Part shown: positions 16,541 through 27,860 of the stretch, piece after piece
Layout: every line of letters begins with the position of its first letter
Numbering within the stretch: position 1 is the first letter of the stretch
Source: a virus
IMG/VR virus record: IMGVR_UViG_3300026097_000048
Location: 1 to 37,863 of that record
Length of the DNA: 37,863 bases
Direction: 5' to 3' (one strand)
Translations under genes and position numbers: made by a program
The notes under the pieces: model-generated
The model's database searches: none
Told to the model about the DNA's origin: nothing
Seen by the model: the letters and a program-made list of their open reading frames with translations, nothing else

Positions 16541-17352
16541 TCTTTTGCTTGGTTATAAAATAAATTGTCAGGGAATTTAGATATATCAACACTAGGTATT
16601 TTATGCTTGTCGAACAATGGGTCGCAACTATAATGAGCTATATAGTGGTTATTATTTAGCTCATTTACATTTGGATAATAGCAATTACCTCCGCTAATCA
16701 TTTTTATTCTATGGTTATGACAAGCTATATTTAAGCCATACATCGCACACCACCATGAGTTACTTCCACCTTTGTGCTTCTCAGTGACAAGTATTGAGTA
16801 CCTAATAACATCATCTATTAACTTCTTTATAGTCTTAACCCTGCCTATGACATTAAAACCTCCGTTCATGTAAGCGTTTGAGTCGTGCCATAGATACTCA
16901 GCTACAACCCCTCTATTCTTTGAGTCGGTTCTTGATATGTGCATGTGCCATTCCTCATAAGTTGAATCGGCTATCACTAAATCGTAAGGTATGGAATCGT
17001 ATCTTTCTGGGTACGGTTTCATATGCACAAGGTCTGAGTCAATTATTTCAACCACCTCATCATCAGGTAAATCCTCAATAACTTGCTTAGCTGCTGTAAA
17101 TACATTTATAGGAATATACCACTGCTCCTTACCATCAATGTAGTCATACACTGACTTCACCATTTTATACGGCAAGTTTATATCCCAGTCGACATCATCG
17201 ACAGGAGTCTCACCGCTATGATTATACCTCACTATAGCCATTATAGCTTTATCTGAGGCACTTTCTTCGTAAACCTTATTATGTTGATGTTGGAAAAAAG
17301 ATATTTGCTTACGGAAGCTCTCTATGGGTACTGCACAAGGTATACTTATCAT
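16522..17352 (-). CDS. Glycosyltransferase resembling hydroxyproline/serine O-glycosyltransferases
   Basis: 276 aa. VVEIIDSDLVHMKPYP (100-115) gives a D-x-D motif (Asp105, Asp107) at the end of a strand, as in the (A/P)D-x-D-x-(I/L)-x-x-x-P pattern of plant HPAT (GT95) and peptidyl-serine galactosyltransferase (GT96). YMNGGFNVIGR (161-171) is an acceptor-loop-like block. SNSWWCAMYGLNIAC (197-211) aligns by eye with the W..EMYAY..A motif of that family. YIAHYSCDP (237-245) supplies a late catalytic-type His. The match is from memory, not from a search. It overlaps the prolyl hydroxylase by ATGA (17349-17352), which links proline hydroxylation to glycosylation. A cytoplasmic role is expected since no signal peptide is present. 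Confidence 0.6.
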   Translation of the reverse strand: MISIPCAVPIESFRKQISFFQHQHNKVYEESASDKAIMAIVRYNHSGETPVDDVDWDINLPYKMVKSVYDYIDGKEQWYIPINVFTAAKQVIEDLPDDEVVEIIDSDLVHMKPYPERYDSIPYDLVIADSTYEEWHMHISRTDSKNRGVVAEYLWHDSNAYMNGGFNVIGRVKTIKKLIDDVIRYSILVTEKHKGGSNSWWCAMYGLNIACHNHRIKMISGGNCYYPNVNELNNNHYIAHYSCDPLFDKHKIPSVDISKFPDNLFYNQAKEWLSQL

Positions 17353-18521
17353 ACTAACTTATAATGAACAAAAAAGTTTCTAAAAAATTCACCGCCAAAT
17401 GGCTCTTGTCTTCCGTGCTCACAAATAGCTGACTCGTATAATATCATATCGCCAGGCTCTGCATACACTTTATGCCAATTACCATCGTGGTCTTGTATGT
17501 CTAAAGGCCAGTCATCTGCAAACTCTTTATGTTTGCAACCACATCTAAGGTCTTTATCGACTATAATGATTGAAGATATATGGTGTGTCTCAACTCTATC
17601 TACATGGTTTATTAGCGTTGCCCCTTTTGTATACGACCTAATGCCATAAATAAAACTTGGCTCTATAGAAACGCCACAGAACTCCTCGTGTACAGGCTGC
17701 AACTCTTTGTGTATAGCTGCTCTTATGCTTGGCAAATGCTCAAATGAAAGTATATCGCTACCTCCCCCTATAATTACACTTTCTTTGCCTTGAAACACCT
17801 CTTCTGTTTTTTTGTCTTTGAGAATATTATAAGCGTCCTGTATTAAACCCCAAGCCGTTTCTGGGCATTTAACAACCTTAAAACCTTTCTCAGTTAGCTT
17901 TGGTATCTGGTCTTTATGCGTGTATACTTTTTTCATATTTTTATACTTATATGTATCTTCTGCATTGTTCCATTCGTTTTCTCGCCACCATGAGGTAATG
18001 ATGTATTTTTTTCCTTTTACTACGGACTGACCTTCGTGCAAAGTTTCTGATATGCCCACTCCATCTTTTGTGTTTCTCCATATAACAGCCTTACCTTTCT
18101 TTGGTTTTACCGATGTTTCAAGCTGAGGGAAATTAGTTTCCCCTCCTTCAAAATCATCATTGAGATAAATCATAAATGTAAAAGTTCTGTTTCCTGAGCT
18201 TAGACAGTGTTTGTCATAAGCACTACCGCTAAAGAAATCATTGTGCGGTTTAAAGAACTGACCAGGCTCGTATAATTGGCCTTGTAATGCCTCACCTTTC
18301 TCGATAGGCTCATCTAAGTGAGCAGCTATTTTATTATGCACCCTACTTACAAGCTCGTTGCTCGGCTCAAGGTTGCTAGTGCTTGACGTTCTTGTCTCTG
18401 ACACTTTGCTTATATCAGTGCCACCCTCAACTACTGAGGAGCGAGTATGATTGGCGTCAATCATTGATACCAATAAGTCACAATCCTCGTGGCTTAAAAA
18501 GTCTTCGATTTGAATTATCAT
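17349..18521 (-). CDS. Prolyl 4-hydroxylase with a second 2OG-Fe(II) oxygenase domain
   Basis: 390 aa and two oxygenase domains. Domain 1 (1-180) follows prolyl 4-hydroxylases closely: SETRTSST (41-48), LYEPGQFFKPHNDFF (83-97) with iron ligands His93 and Asp95, FMIYLNDDFEGGETNFP (116-132), VKPKKGKAVIWRN, then His162 and the 2-oxoglutarate lysine at +10 (Lys172) in GKKYIITSWWRE. Domain 2 (about 285-390) has HVD (306-308), EHGR (His369) and Arg381, a second full His-x-Asp...His...Arg set. It converts peptidyl proline to hydroxyproline using O2, 2-oxoglutarate, Fe(II) and ascorbate or another reductant. It sits one gene after the Pro-rich fibre and is fused by ATGA overlap to a glycosyltransferase gene. 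The role of domain 2 is open: another residue, or a structural copy. Confidence 0.88.
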   Translation of the reverse strand: MIIQIEDFLSHEDCDLLVSMIDANHTRSSVVEGGTDISKVSETRTSSTSNLEPSNELVSRVHNKIAAHLDEPIEKGEALQGQLYEPGQFFKPHNDFFSGSAYDKHCLSSGNRTFTFMIYLNDDFEGGETNFPQLETSVKPKKGKAVIWRNTKDGVGISETLHEGQSVVKGKKYIITSWWRENEWNNAEDTYKYKNMKKVYTHKDQIPKLTEKGFKVVKCPETAWGLIQDAYNILKDKKTEEVFQGKESVIIGGGSDILSFEHLPSIRAAIHKELQPVHEEFCGVSIEPSFIYGIRSYTKGATLINHVDRVETHHISSIIIVDKDLRCGCKHKEFADDWPLDIQDHDGNWHKVYAEPGDMILYESAICEHGRQEPFGGEFFRNFFVHYKLV

Positions 18522-18529
18522 TTTTTTTA

Positions 18530-18537
18530 TAAAGATA
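18530..18537 (-). promoter_or_regulatory. Degenerate -7 element TATCTTTA
   Basis: One base off TAnnTTTG, in the 16-base gap before the hydroxylase gene and followed by TAAAAAAAA. Probably a weak promoter for the modification operon. Confidence 0.35.
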
Positions 18538-18951
18538 TTAATTTATATTGTACAAGACTTTATTTGACTCTATCTTTTTCTTGGTATATTCATTTGGCTT
18601 GTTATTGTAAAAGGACTGATGCAAATCTATATCTCCCTTTGGTGTTATAACATTAACACCTCTTATAAGGCTATGCTCAATATCTTCATTTATTACAAAA
18701 CAATCTACTATCCAGTTGTCGACTTTCATTATGAATTGGTCTATAATTGGTAAAGGAAAAGAAGTCCCTTCGCTTAAAGGTAAATACTCTCCTAATAGTT
18801 TAATGCTTTCTACCGAGCCTATTGGTATACAAATGTCTATCCATTTTTTATCGTACCCTTCAGAATAGCCGTTTAGCCATTTTGCAACACCTCCGACTAT
18901 TATTGCTGAGCCAGAGGTTGTGTCGTTAATTTGTTTTAATATACTATCCAT
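18538..18951 (-). CDS. Nucleotidyltransferase-fold-like protein
   Basis: 137 aa. GSAIIVGGVAKWLNGYS (14-30) followed by KKWIDICIPIG resembles the GG/GS...hD-x-D start of minimal nucleotidyltransferases. WIVDCFVIN (80-88) stands where the third acidic residue would be. The second Asp of D-x-D is replaced (D-I-C), so the fold could be present without normal catalysis. Position between the Pro-rich fibre and the hydroxylase suggests a role in sugar-nucleotide supply or fibre modification, but this is guesswork. Gaps to its neighbours are 16 and 11 bases. Confidence 0.4.
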   Translation of the reverse strand: MDSILKQINDTTSGSAIIVGGVAKWLNGYSEGYDKKWIDICIPIGSVESIKLLGEYLPLSEGTSFPLPIIDQFIMKVDNWIVDCFVINEDIEHSLIRGVNVITPKGDIDLHQSFYNNKPNEYTKKKIESNKVLYNIN

Positions 18952-18962
18952 AAACTATAATT

Positions 18963-20404
<1,442 letters not shown>

Positions 20405-20405
<1 letters not shown>

Positions 20406-23400
20406 TATAAATATTCACAATTAGTATTCTCAGTACAAGAACCTCCGTTCTCAAGCTCAATAACTCCAGATATAGTCACTATTGTATTAGTGCTTGAATC
20501 CCAAGTCGATGGCGATAATGTGCTACATACGCCATAAACAACTCCCTCATCCCCTCCGTATGTGTATGGAGTTCCAAGTAAGTTATTAAATAAAGAGTCA
20601 GTCACACTTCCTCCTGGTGGCTTGTATCTTAAACCGTATCTTGAGCCATCAACACCATTTTCAACAAACACAAATCTACAAGTACCTACTACGGTTGGAC
20701 TTGGTACTGGAACTGGCACAGGTACTGAGCAATCACAGCAAGCATCAAAAGTTGATACATCTGAGTAGCAAAGTGTTGCAGCAGTTGATTCTCTGTAATC
20801 CCAAACCAAATACAAGTACTGGCCACTTACAGGCATTGTAAAGTTAGCTGAATATGTAGTTCCGTCTGCAACTATAGGCGTGGCCTCAGCAGAAGCTGAA
20901 AGAAGTGACGCCATGTCACTTGAGTTATTCTCGTATAATGTGTTGGTTCTAATGTACTTTAATTTATTTTTATCTGTATTAAATACAAAATCATCAAAGT
21001 CAATCTTATTAGAGTATATAGTAACAGTTGCCCCATCATTTGGTATAATACCTGCTCCTTGTGGCCCAGTAACTGATGTATACTGAGATACAAGAGGAGA
21101 CTCATCTCCTGATGCAAATGTAACTAAGTTTGAATGTAAAGGCGAGTTAAAAGTTCCTTCCTTCCATCTATACTCGTTGTGTATATATTTACCAGCATTG
21201 TTGTCGCTTGTAATACAAACATTGAATATTGTAATCTCATCTGCTTGTGGACATCCAACAGTAACTTGAACGGTATCGTCTTGAGTGTTTGTTGTTGACA
21301 CTGTTATCTGTGCCTCAGTTGCACTTACTGAATTTTTAGGGAATGTAAGTGTTCCACTTGTAAAAACTTCTCCAGTGGTATACACATTGCCATTGTAAGT
21401 AACTGATATTGTATATCCAGTTCCTGTCTGTGCCACCTCAGTAACAACATCTTCTCCAGACTCTGTTTGTATGTCATCCGCAGAAAGTTCAGTAACAATA
21501 TTGTCAAGACCTTCAAATGGTATCACATAGTCAACATCAACATCTCCAACGACCTCTGATAAATCAACACAATAAGTAAAGTCTTTGCTGCTGTTTAAAG
21601 TAATGTTCTTGCTTATACCGCAGTTTATGCACTCGTCAATAACAGGAATTAAATTCTCGTTAGAAGATAATACATATTCATTCATATAAGGGTCAAACGC
21701 ACCTAGCTTTTGTGTTTTAAAAGATTCTATAAAAGTATCTCTAAACCAAGAACGCATACCTTCTTGAGATATAACAGTAAGCTCATCGCTTTTGTAAGAC
21801 GCTCCTCTCAACCTAAGTACAGCCCCTCTCTTAGCGTCTGTAAAAAACTTGTCATAGCCCCATGATGAGAAACTCTCAGGATTTGAGCTAATACCAAAGT
21901 TCTCAAGTCTTGCTATCTGAGTTCCTAAAACCTCTGGAACTGACGTCACAGCAGAACCTCCTGTCGAGTCTGTAAGTAAATTCTTACCAGCAAGCACATA
22001 TGATATTTTATCTTCTTGCAAAGTAAGTATGTCAGTCTCTCTTGCGAATAACATTTCTATAGGCCCAAATATATCCTCTAGTGGCTTAAAGTTTAATAGG
22101 CCAAGGTTGAACTCGTTTAATTTGTTTACGTTGCTCTCATCGTTGTAAACACCGCTATATGTCAAGTCAGCAAATCTATCAGCTTCTTTGTACTCAATGT
22201 TTGATGTAGAGAATATTCTATTACCTAAGTTAAAGTACTTTCCTGATATACTATCTCGTATCTTGTAGCTTTCAGCTCCATTGCCAAAGGCAAAACAGTT
22301 GAAGAACTCAGTATTTACAATAGCTGGCTTATTTAGAGTAAAGTCTTGGTTTTGAACATTACCACCATGCTCGCCTGTTGGTGTTATTGGGAATGATAAA
22401 TTATTCTCATACCAAACATCTGGCAAAGCATCTGCTGGCTCTGACTCAAACACTAATGTTCTGTCGGCTCTATATACCGTAAACTCAGCTTGAACAGTAG
22501 AGCGTCTTTTTGAGTTTTGACCAATCCCACTGCATCTTCTTGTCCCTGTTACTAATAAAAATAACTGATTGGTAGTGGTGTTTCTATAAAATCTATAATA
22601 GTTAGTAGCACCCGCTACACTTATGATTGAATTTCCTGGAGCAGCTAAACTATTTGGTGGATTTGATGTTCCAGTTGCTAATGTTTGGTCATAAGAATTG
22701 CTTATGCCTTCATCGTTAGCCCCTACATTTTGTATTCCATCATCTAAAATATTTGATATATTATCTCCATTAAACCAATCAAACATATTGTCGTAGTCCT
22801 CAGAAGAGCTAAGCGTAATTTCGCCTAATGTATATATCCTTCTTTCACAACTATTATTACCATCCCCTGTTCCTAGTCTTTGTTGTTTTATTTTCATTAC
22901 AATCCTACTTCCCGAAGGAACTGTGTAGTCAATATAATTACCAGGGTTAGAAGGGTCTTCTATATTCATTGGGTAAGCTAATATTGGAAACTTATCCTTT
23001 GCATTTTCATCTCTCGTTTTTTGACCTAAAGCAATAACTGAGTTCTCTTCTTGTATTACCGTGAAGTTGCTTGGGTTTATTTTCATATAAACACCAGCGG
23101 GTATAGGCAATAGAACAGGAGTATCAGGAGCTGGGTCAGGCTGTATCTCTGATGGTATCTCTAAGAAGTTGGCCGCTTGCGACTCTTTCTCAAGCACAGT
23201 TGCGTACACGCAGTTTTGCATTTCGCCAACAGAGTCTCTTTTAACTACAAGTCTATCTCCTTGCTCTATCTTAGCAGCGTTCTCACCTTCTAATAAAAAG
23301 TAAGCAGCGTTACTTGTTGGGTCTTCAAAGAATATATTGCTATATATTGTGTCGTAAGTATCTTCATCGGGCTTAATAACAAACTTATATCTTGAGGCCC

Positions 23401-25282
23401 ACGATGGTGCTACTTGAGTAGTTGGTATTGATACCTGTATTGAGTTTTTGTTTGAAGAGTTTGAGCAGGGTATCTTAATGGTATTGTCTGGACTAACGAG
23501 TGCTGTTGAAGCTCTGTTAAACTCATCCATATACACAATACCTATCTCATACCCTCTGTTACTATGTAAACTTCTTGTGTTAGATACTTTTTGATAATAT
23601 CCTTCTGCAAATACAACTGAGTAGTACTCATACACATCTTGAGTCGGAGTAGTTACATTATCCACATATCTCATGGCTTGAAACTGTAAACCTATTCTTG
23701 TACTCGCTGGATTAGTTATAACTTGTATTGGCTCGCCATCATCATATATACCACTTGCTAATTTAGTAAGTGAATCTAAGTTGTTTGGCAGTAAGCAGTT
23801 TACTTGGTCTGTAAGTGTAGTTCCATTACAAGCATCAGCTACAGTCTGTATGTTTGATGCGTTACCAATCTTCTCAATAAAATCACTATCAGTTGCAAGC
23901 TCGTATACTGAGTCATAATCAGAAAGAAGAACATAATTAAACGATACCTCTATATCTACAGTAGTCTCATCAGGAAAAGGCGTGTCTCCAGCAAAGTCAA
24001 TATGGGATAGCCTTACGTCAAAAGTAATTGAAGACCCTTGAACAAGCTCTACACCATCCAAGTCAAAAAACACTATGGCATTTTGAACATACTTACCTAT
24101 TCCTCCAATATTATAAGCACCTCCCTCAGTAGTATCAGGCAAGTCAGTCTCTCCTATAACCTCAGAAATAAGAGAAGTCTTGTACTCAAATCTTGTCTTA
24201 TTACCGTTAGCGTCAACCATATTGTTGCCGTCAACATAATTTCCGTACACAAGCCTATTGGCCATTACCGTTTGAGCCTTCGCTAATTTAGGTACATTGT
24301 CATATAACCTTAATATCTCGCTGTCAGGAAGTACTGTGAATATCTTACTGTTCGTGAAAGTATATGTATAGTCAGTATTGTCTGAGTAGCCAAGCTCTGA
24401 TTTGTTTAGTTTTTGTATTACTTTAATCGTAGGGGTCTGAGCTTCTTTAAATAAAAGGTCGATACCAACCACAAGAGGGCCTCCTGAGTTGAATGTTATT
24501 ATGCTGCTATTCGTAGAATTTTGCATACCCTCATTGAGGTAGCTATTGTAACTAAAGTTAAAAGGCTTTGGCACAAAAGAAGGCTCACTAAATTGAGACG
24601 TGGCGGAATATCCGCCATCTTCATATCTGTATCTATATGCAAAGCAAATAAACCTATCTTCTAAAAATGTATCTTGGTCTCCTGTCTTTATTGGCTGTAT
24701 CGTAGGAGCTTCTATAGGTGGTCTTTTTATAACCATTATAGATTCGTCACTAAACTGGTCTATATTTGTGACAGGATTAGGGTAGTTTCTTTTTATATTT
24801 ATAAACCTTGGCGGGTTTAAATCGTCAGTAAAAAACAACAAGTCATCAATAATGTTAATTCCTGTTATTAGATATTGACTGTCAAAATTAAGAGTAGTCG
24901 TAACTCCATCGCCACTGTCTATACTTACAATATGATACGTTAGATTCTGAGTATTCGTATTGTACGACACAACCATATCTAATTTACCAGTATCTCCTAA
25001 AGAAAAATTACTATCGTGTATAAACCAATATATAGTTTCTCTTGAGCCATCCTCAATAGCTCCTATACATCTTGCACTTGAACTTAACGCTGTTCCATCT
25101 ATGTATTGAAGAGATGTGACCTTTGTGTTACCTTTTGAGTTTTCTACAGAGCCAATCTCAGACTGCTCAGTAGAGCCAAGCCTCACGTTTAAAGCATCAA
25201 TATACTCTCCGTTTGGTACAAGCCTTTCGTCAAGGCTCTTATTCATTCGCCCTGCTATAAAATTTCTTTGGATATTAGCCAT
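20405..25282 (-). CDS. Tail stump / tubular-B-like virion protein with a C-terminal Pro-linked domain
   Basis: 1625 aa. The start ([32 protein letters not shown], split here as it is long) is the usual opening of T7 gp12-like/stump proteins: a gly-x-N-x-D...P-x-G-x-Y-x-x-A-x-N-x-R pattern. It is beta-rich throughout, with Asn/Ser/Thr-rich repeats and no enzyme motif. Near residue 1180 [22 protein letters not shown] is a conserved-looking loop. The last 110 residues are a separate module joined by [15 protein letters not shown] (about 1513-1530), the same Pro linker as in the next gene, and end with Cys-containing sequence. It overlaps the fibre gene by one base; that and the shared linker suggest that the two work together at the tail tip. 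Confidence 0.7.
20693..20728 (-). repeat. Proline linker in the stump gene
   Basis: Encodes [12 protein letters not shown] right after a CCDC motif. It is the same design as the tracts in the neighbouring fibre gene and could serve as a recombination site between the two genes. Confidence 0.8.
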
Positions 25283-25283
25283 A

Positions 25284-26207
25284 TTACTTAATCCACTTGT
25301 TTTGTCCTCTTAGATTCATTAATAATCTTCCAGGGTGAATATTACTCATTCTTATTCTTGCGTTCCTTAGAAGGGCTGATTTGTCTTTTCTAGCCCTATT
25401 CACTATGTACTCTTGAACATTAAATTTGCTATTCAGTATAGAGAACTTAATGTAAGCGTAAATATACTCTTCAAACATTTTGTTTACGCTGATAAGAGAA
25501 TCATCTCCATTCTCCATACCATCTGATATGTACTCTAAGATACAGGTTTCATTTGCCATAGTTGAGTCAAAGTTTATAACACCTGACTTCTTGTCTATTC
25601 TAAAGGTAGGATTAAAGTTCGCAGTCTCAGTATTTAAACCAAATGCTCCTCCGATGCTGTACTCTCTGTAACCTCTATAATCGTTTTCATCGTAGTTGTC
25701 CTCGTCCTGTACTCCGTTTGACTTGTTGAGGTATATACTTCTTTGCTGTCCTGACTTCCTCTGCTCGTCTAAGAGTGACTCTTTTGTTATAACATTACCA
25801 TTACCATCAAAAGTTAGAGAACCATCGCTAGATTGGATGTATGCCTTTGCTGTGTTTAGCTGTATGTTCTCAGTAAGTGGTCTGATTAAACCATCCTTAT
25901 ACAGAGATATTCTCACCCAGTTCACATAGTCTGAAGGCAATATGAATTTCAAGTTCTCAGTAACTGTAAGCTCAAGTGCTTTTATCTCCTTGAACGCATC
26001 ATAGTTTAGCTCTTGAATACCTCTCTTTGCATGAAACAGAACTTTGTATCTCTCTTCATTATTTACTAACGAGTGATTGCCTGAGTACATCAGCATAAAA
26101 TTGTTCACTATGTCATTCAAACTAACATACTGATATGACCCCCAATTAGCGTCATCTGGAGATGCACCTCCATTCTCATAATATTGGTATTGTGATATAT
26201 ATGCCAT
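25284..26207 (-). CDS. Ring/adaptor protein, P22 gp4-like (tubular-A role)
   Basis: 307 aa. The N-terminal half carries a pattern I associate with the gp4-like ring proteins of crAss-like and marine podoviruses: VSLNDIVNNFMLMYSG (29-44), RYKVLFHAKRGIQELNYD (53-70) and LPSDYVNWVRISLYKDG (94-110). The C-terminal half ends in helices with many Arg and Lys (NRARKDKSALLRNARIRMSN). These proteins connect portal to tail stump. It is flanked by a head-completion-like gene and the stump gene, as expected for that role. Confidence 0.7.
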   Translation of the reverse strand: MAYISQYQYYENGGASPDDANWGSYQYVSLNDIVNNFMLMYSGNHSLVNNEERYKVLFHAKRGIQELNYDAFKEIKALELTVTENLKFILPSDYVNWVRISLYKDGLIRPLTENIQLNTAKAYIQSSDGSLTFDGNGNVITKESLLDEQRKSGQQRSIYLNKSNGVQDEDNYDENDYRGYREYSIGGAFGLNTETANFNPTFRIDKKSGVINFDSTMANETCILEYISDGMENGDDSLISVNKMFEEYIYAYIKFSILNSKFNVQEYIVNRARKDKSALLRNARIRMSNIHPGRLLMNLRGQNKWIK

Positions 26208-26210
26208 AGC

Positions 26211-26945
26211 TTATAGTTGTTCTTGTTGGTTTTGAGATTGCTCTTCTATCTTACTAAAATTGTAAACCTCAGAGTCTCTAACTGATATACCTGAGTATTG
26301 TAATATTTTAGCTACTAACTTTGGCTCATCCTCAATAGGCAACTCAAAGTCTTGATAGTCTGATTGTGTTTGGTCAAATATAGGCTCACCACCTGATATG
26401 CTTATGTAAGTCCACTTGGGGTCTTTAGGGTATCTTATATACTGAGCAGAGACATCTGACGTACCATTAAAAGTGGATGGGTATATTGTTATACTATTAC
26501 CCTCTTGAGTGTACGATGGAAACATTACAGTTGGCTTAGTTAAAAGCGAATTGTTAAGCATAGTAATTTTACTATGAGAAACCTTCTCAGCCTCTCCCTT
26601 GAATATACCACCTGTTGAACATAGCACCTTATTTAAAAGATAGTAGTCATTGCCTGTTGTTGTTTGAGATGGTAGAAAATATGTATTTAACGAATCTCTA
26701 GTTAGGTTGCTCGTTACTGAAAATGTATCTATTACTTCCTCTATTGTTTTTGTTATATCTGCATACTCAGTTCCTGAAACTCTTGAGTTCTCTTTATTGA
26801 TTTGATTATTGTATCTACCTAAATACGAATCAAAGATGTCTAACTGAGCTTGCTTTGCAAATAAGTTAAAATCAGAAGGAGGTATATATCCGTAATTATT
26901 TTTATTCAATACAGCTAAAACTGTATTTCTAACAGAGTTTATCAT
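26211..26945 (-). CDS. Head-neck/ring protein
   Basis: 244 aa. An N-terminal helical pair (MINSVRNTVLAVLNKNNYG; FNLFAKQAQLDIFDSYLG) resembles a family of crAss-like head-neck proteins, followed by a beta-rich middle (IYPSTFNGTSDVSAQYIRYPKDP) and a C-terminal helix with a Gln-rich end (QSQNQQEQL). It has its own promoter box after the terminator at 26971-27009 and is the first gene of the tail-assembly operon. Confidence 0.55.
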   Translation of the reverse strand: MINSVRNTVLAVLNKNNYGYIPPSDFNLFAKQAQLDIFDSYLGRYNNQINKENSRVSGTEYADITKTIEEVIDTFSVTSNLTRDSLNTYFLPSQTTTGNDYYLLNKVLCSTGGIFKGEAEKVSHSKITMLNNSLLTKPTVMFPSYTQEGNSITIYPSTFNGTSDVSAQYIRYPKDPKWTYISISGGEPIFDQTQSDYQDFELPIEDEPKLVAKILQYSGISVRDSEVYNFSKIEEQSQNQQEQL

Positions 26946-26960
26946 CTGAAACTTTTTTTA

Positions 26961-26968
26961 CAAAGATA
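26961..26968 (-). promoter_or_regulatory. -7 promoter element TATCTTTG
   Basis: Exact TAnnTTTG on the minus strand, followed by TAAAAAAA, 15 bases before the ATG at 26945. It lies just past the U-tract of the upstream terminator, so it would restart transcription for the tail genes. Confidence 0.55.
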
Positions 26969-26970
26969 AC

Positions 26971-27009
26971 AAAAAAAAAGAGGTGTCGTTTTTTTAACAA
27001 CACCCCTTT
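26971..27009 (-). terminator. Intrinsic terminator
   Basis: On the minus strand a 12-bp stem (three wobble pairs) of AAAGGGGTGTTG and CGACACCTCTTT closes a TTAAAAAAA loop and runs into nine T. It follows the 249-aa gene (stop at 27034). Confidence 0.8.
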
Positions 27010-27033
27010 CTGTAGTAATATATAAGCCTTAGT

Positions 27034-27783
27034 TTACTGCTCCATTAGGTTTTCTAATAGCATTAAAACTTCAACACCTTCCTCTGTTTGGAAGTGTGAT
27101 ACCACCATTGCTTTTCCATCTTCTCCAAATGGTACATTCAATAGCTTGCTCTTGCTTGATGGTGTATTAAGCCATACCTCTCTACTTTTGTTTCTGAAAG
27201 TTAGTAGCTTCTCATCAAAGAACATCTGTACTTTTGATTGTAGTTTTAACATTGGGTCATTAACCATATTCAAGAAAGACTGTGGTTCTCTTTTAGCGAA
27301 CACAAGCACCTCTCTTCTAATCTCAGCAGAACTAATCTTGCTGATGTCTCTATTTAAAAGAACTCTACCTAAAGATTGTATTTGCTCTACTCCAAGCTGA
27401 CGAGCTTCTATCAAGGCGTCTGCCTCTAAGTTCATCTTGTCAACAATAGCTTGAGCATCTTTCTCCTCATCCATCTCAACAAATTTAATACCGTTAAGTG
27501 GGTGTAGATATAAAAACTCTTGTAATACAGGGTTTGTTCTTGGTACTCTTAAAAAGCCATCTTCAAAAATGATAGGCTCAATAATTGCGTTTCCATCTTG
27601 CTCGTCTTCAAAGACACTTTTTTGGTTTCGTGCATAACGCAAAGAGCGGTTAGTTCCGTTCTTTTCATCAAACCATAATAGAGGGAATCGCTTTGAATTT
27701 CTTGTTGGAAGCATAAAAGAAAGTGGGGCTGCTTCTCTTGTAAGTTTGTAGGTCTTGTCTACGAATTTTTTTTGTATTGCCAT
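27034..27783 (-). CDS. Capsid-associated protein, unknown
   Basis: 249 aa. The N-terminus is Lys/Arg/Phe-rich (MAIQKKFVDKTYKL...FMLPTRNS), the middle is helical (EMDEEKDAQAIVDKMNLEADALIEARQLG), and the end is acidic. It lies between two terminators directly after the major capsid gene. Similar proteins follow the capsid gene in many large phages of Bacteroidetes, with no assigned function. A head-decoration or head-vertex role is plausible from position only. Confidence 0.5.
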   Translation of the reverse strand: MAIQKKFVDKTYKLTREAAPLSFMLPTRNSKRFPLLWFDEKNGTNRSLRYARNQKSVFEDEQDGNAIIEPIIFEDGFLRVPRTNPVLQEFLYLHPLNGIKFVEMDEEKDAQAIVDKMNLEADALIEARQLGVEQIQSLGRVLLNRDISKISSAEIRREVLVFAKREPQSFLNMVNDPMLKLQSKVQMFFDEKLLTFRNKSREVWLNTPSSKSKLLNVPFGEDGKAMVVSHFQTEEGVEVLMLLENLMEQ

Positions 27784-27810
27784 TTTTATATAATTTTAAT
27801 TTGATTTAAT

Positions 27811-27847
27811 AAATAAAAATTACCCCCACCGTTACAGTGAGGGTAAT
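27811..27847 (-). terminator. Intrinsic terminator after the capsid gene
   Basis: On the minus strand an 11-bp stem (ATTACCCTCAC with GTGGGGGTAAT, one wobble pair) with a 7-base loop runs into TTTTTATTT. It begins 14 bases past the capsid stop codon. Confidence 0.8.
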
Positions 27848-27860
27848 AGTTTTAATAATA

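Noticed and set aside
17349-18521. DNA base-modifying (TET/JBP-like) oxygenase
   Set aside because: The YEPGQ..PH.DFF, LNDDFEGGETNFP and H...K(+10) pattern is that of prolyl hydroxylases; no DNA-modification genes are nearby.
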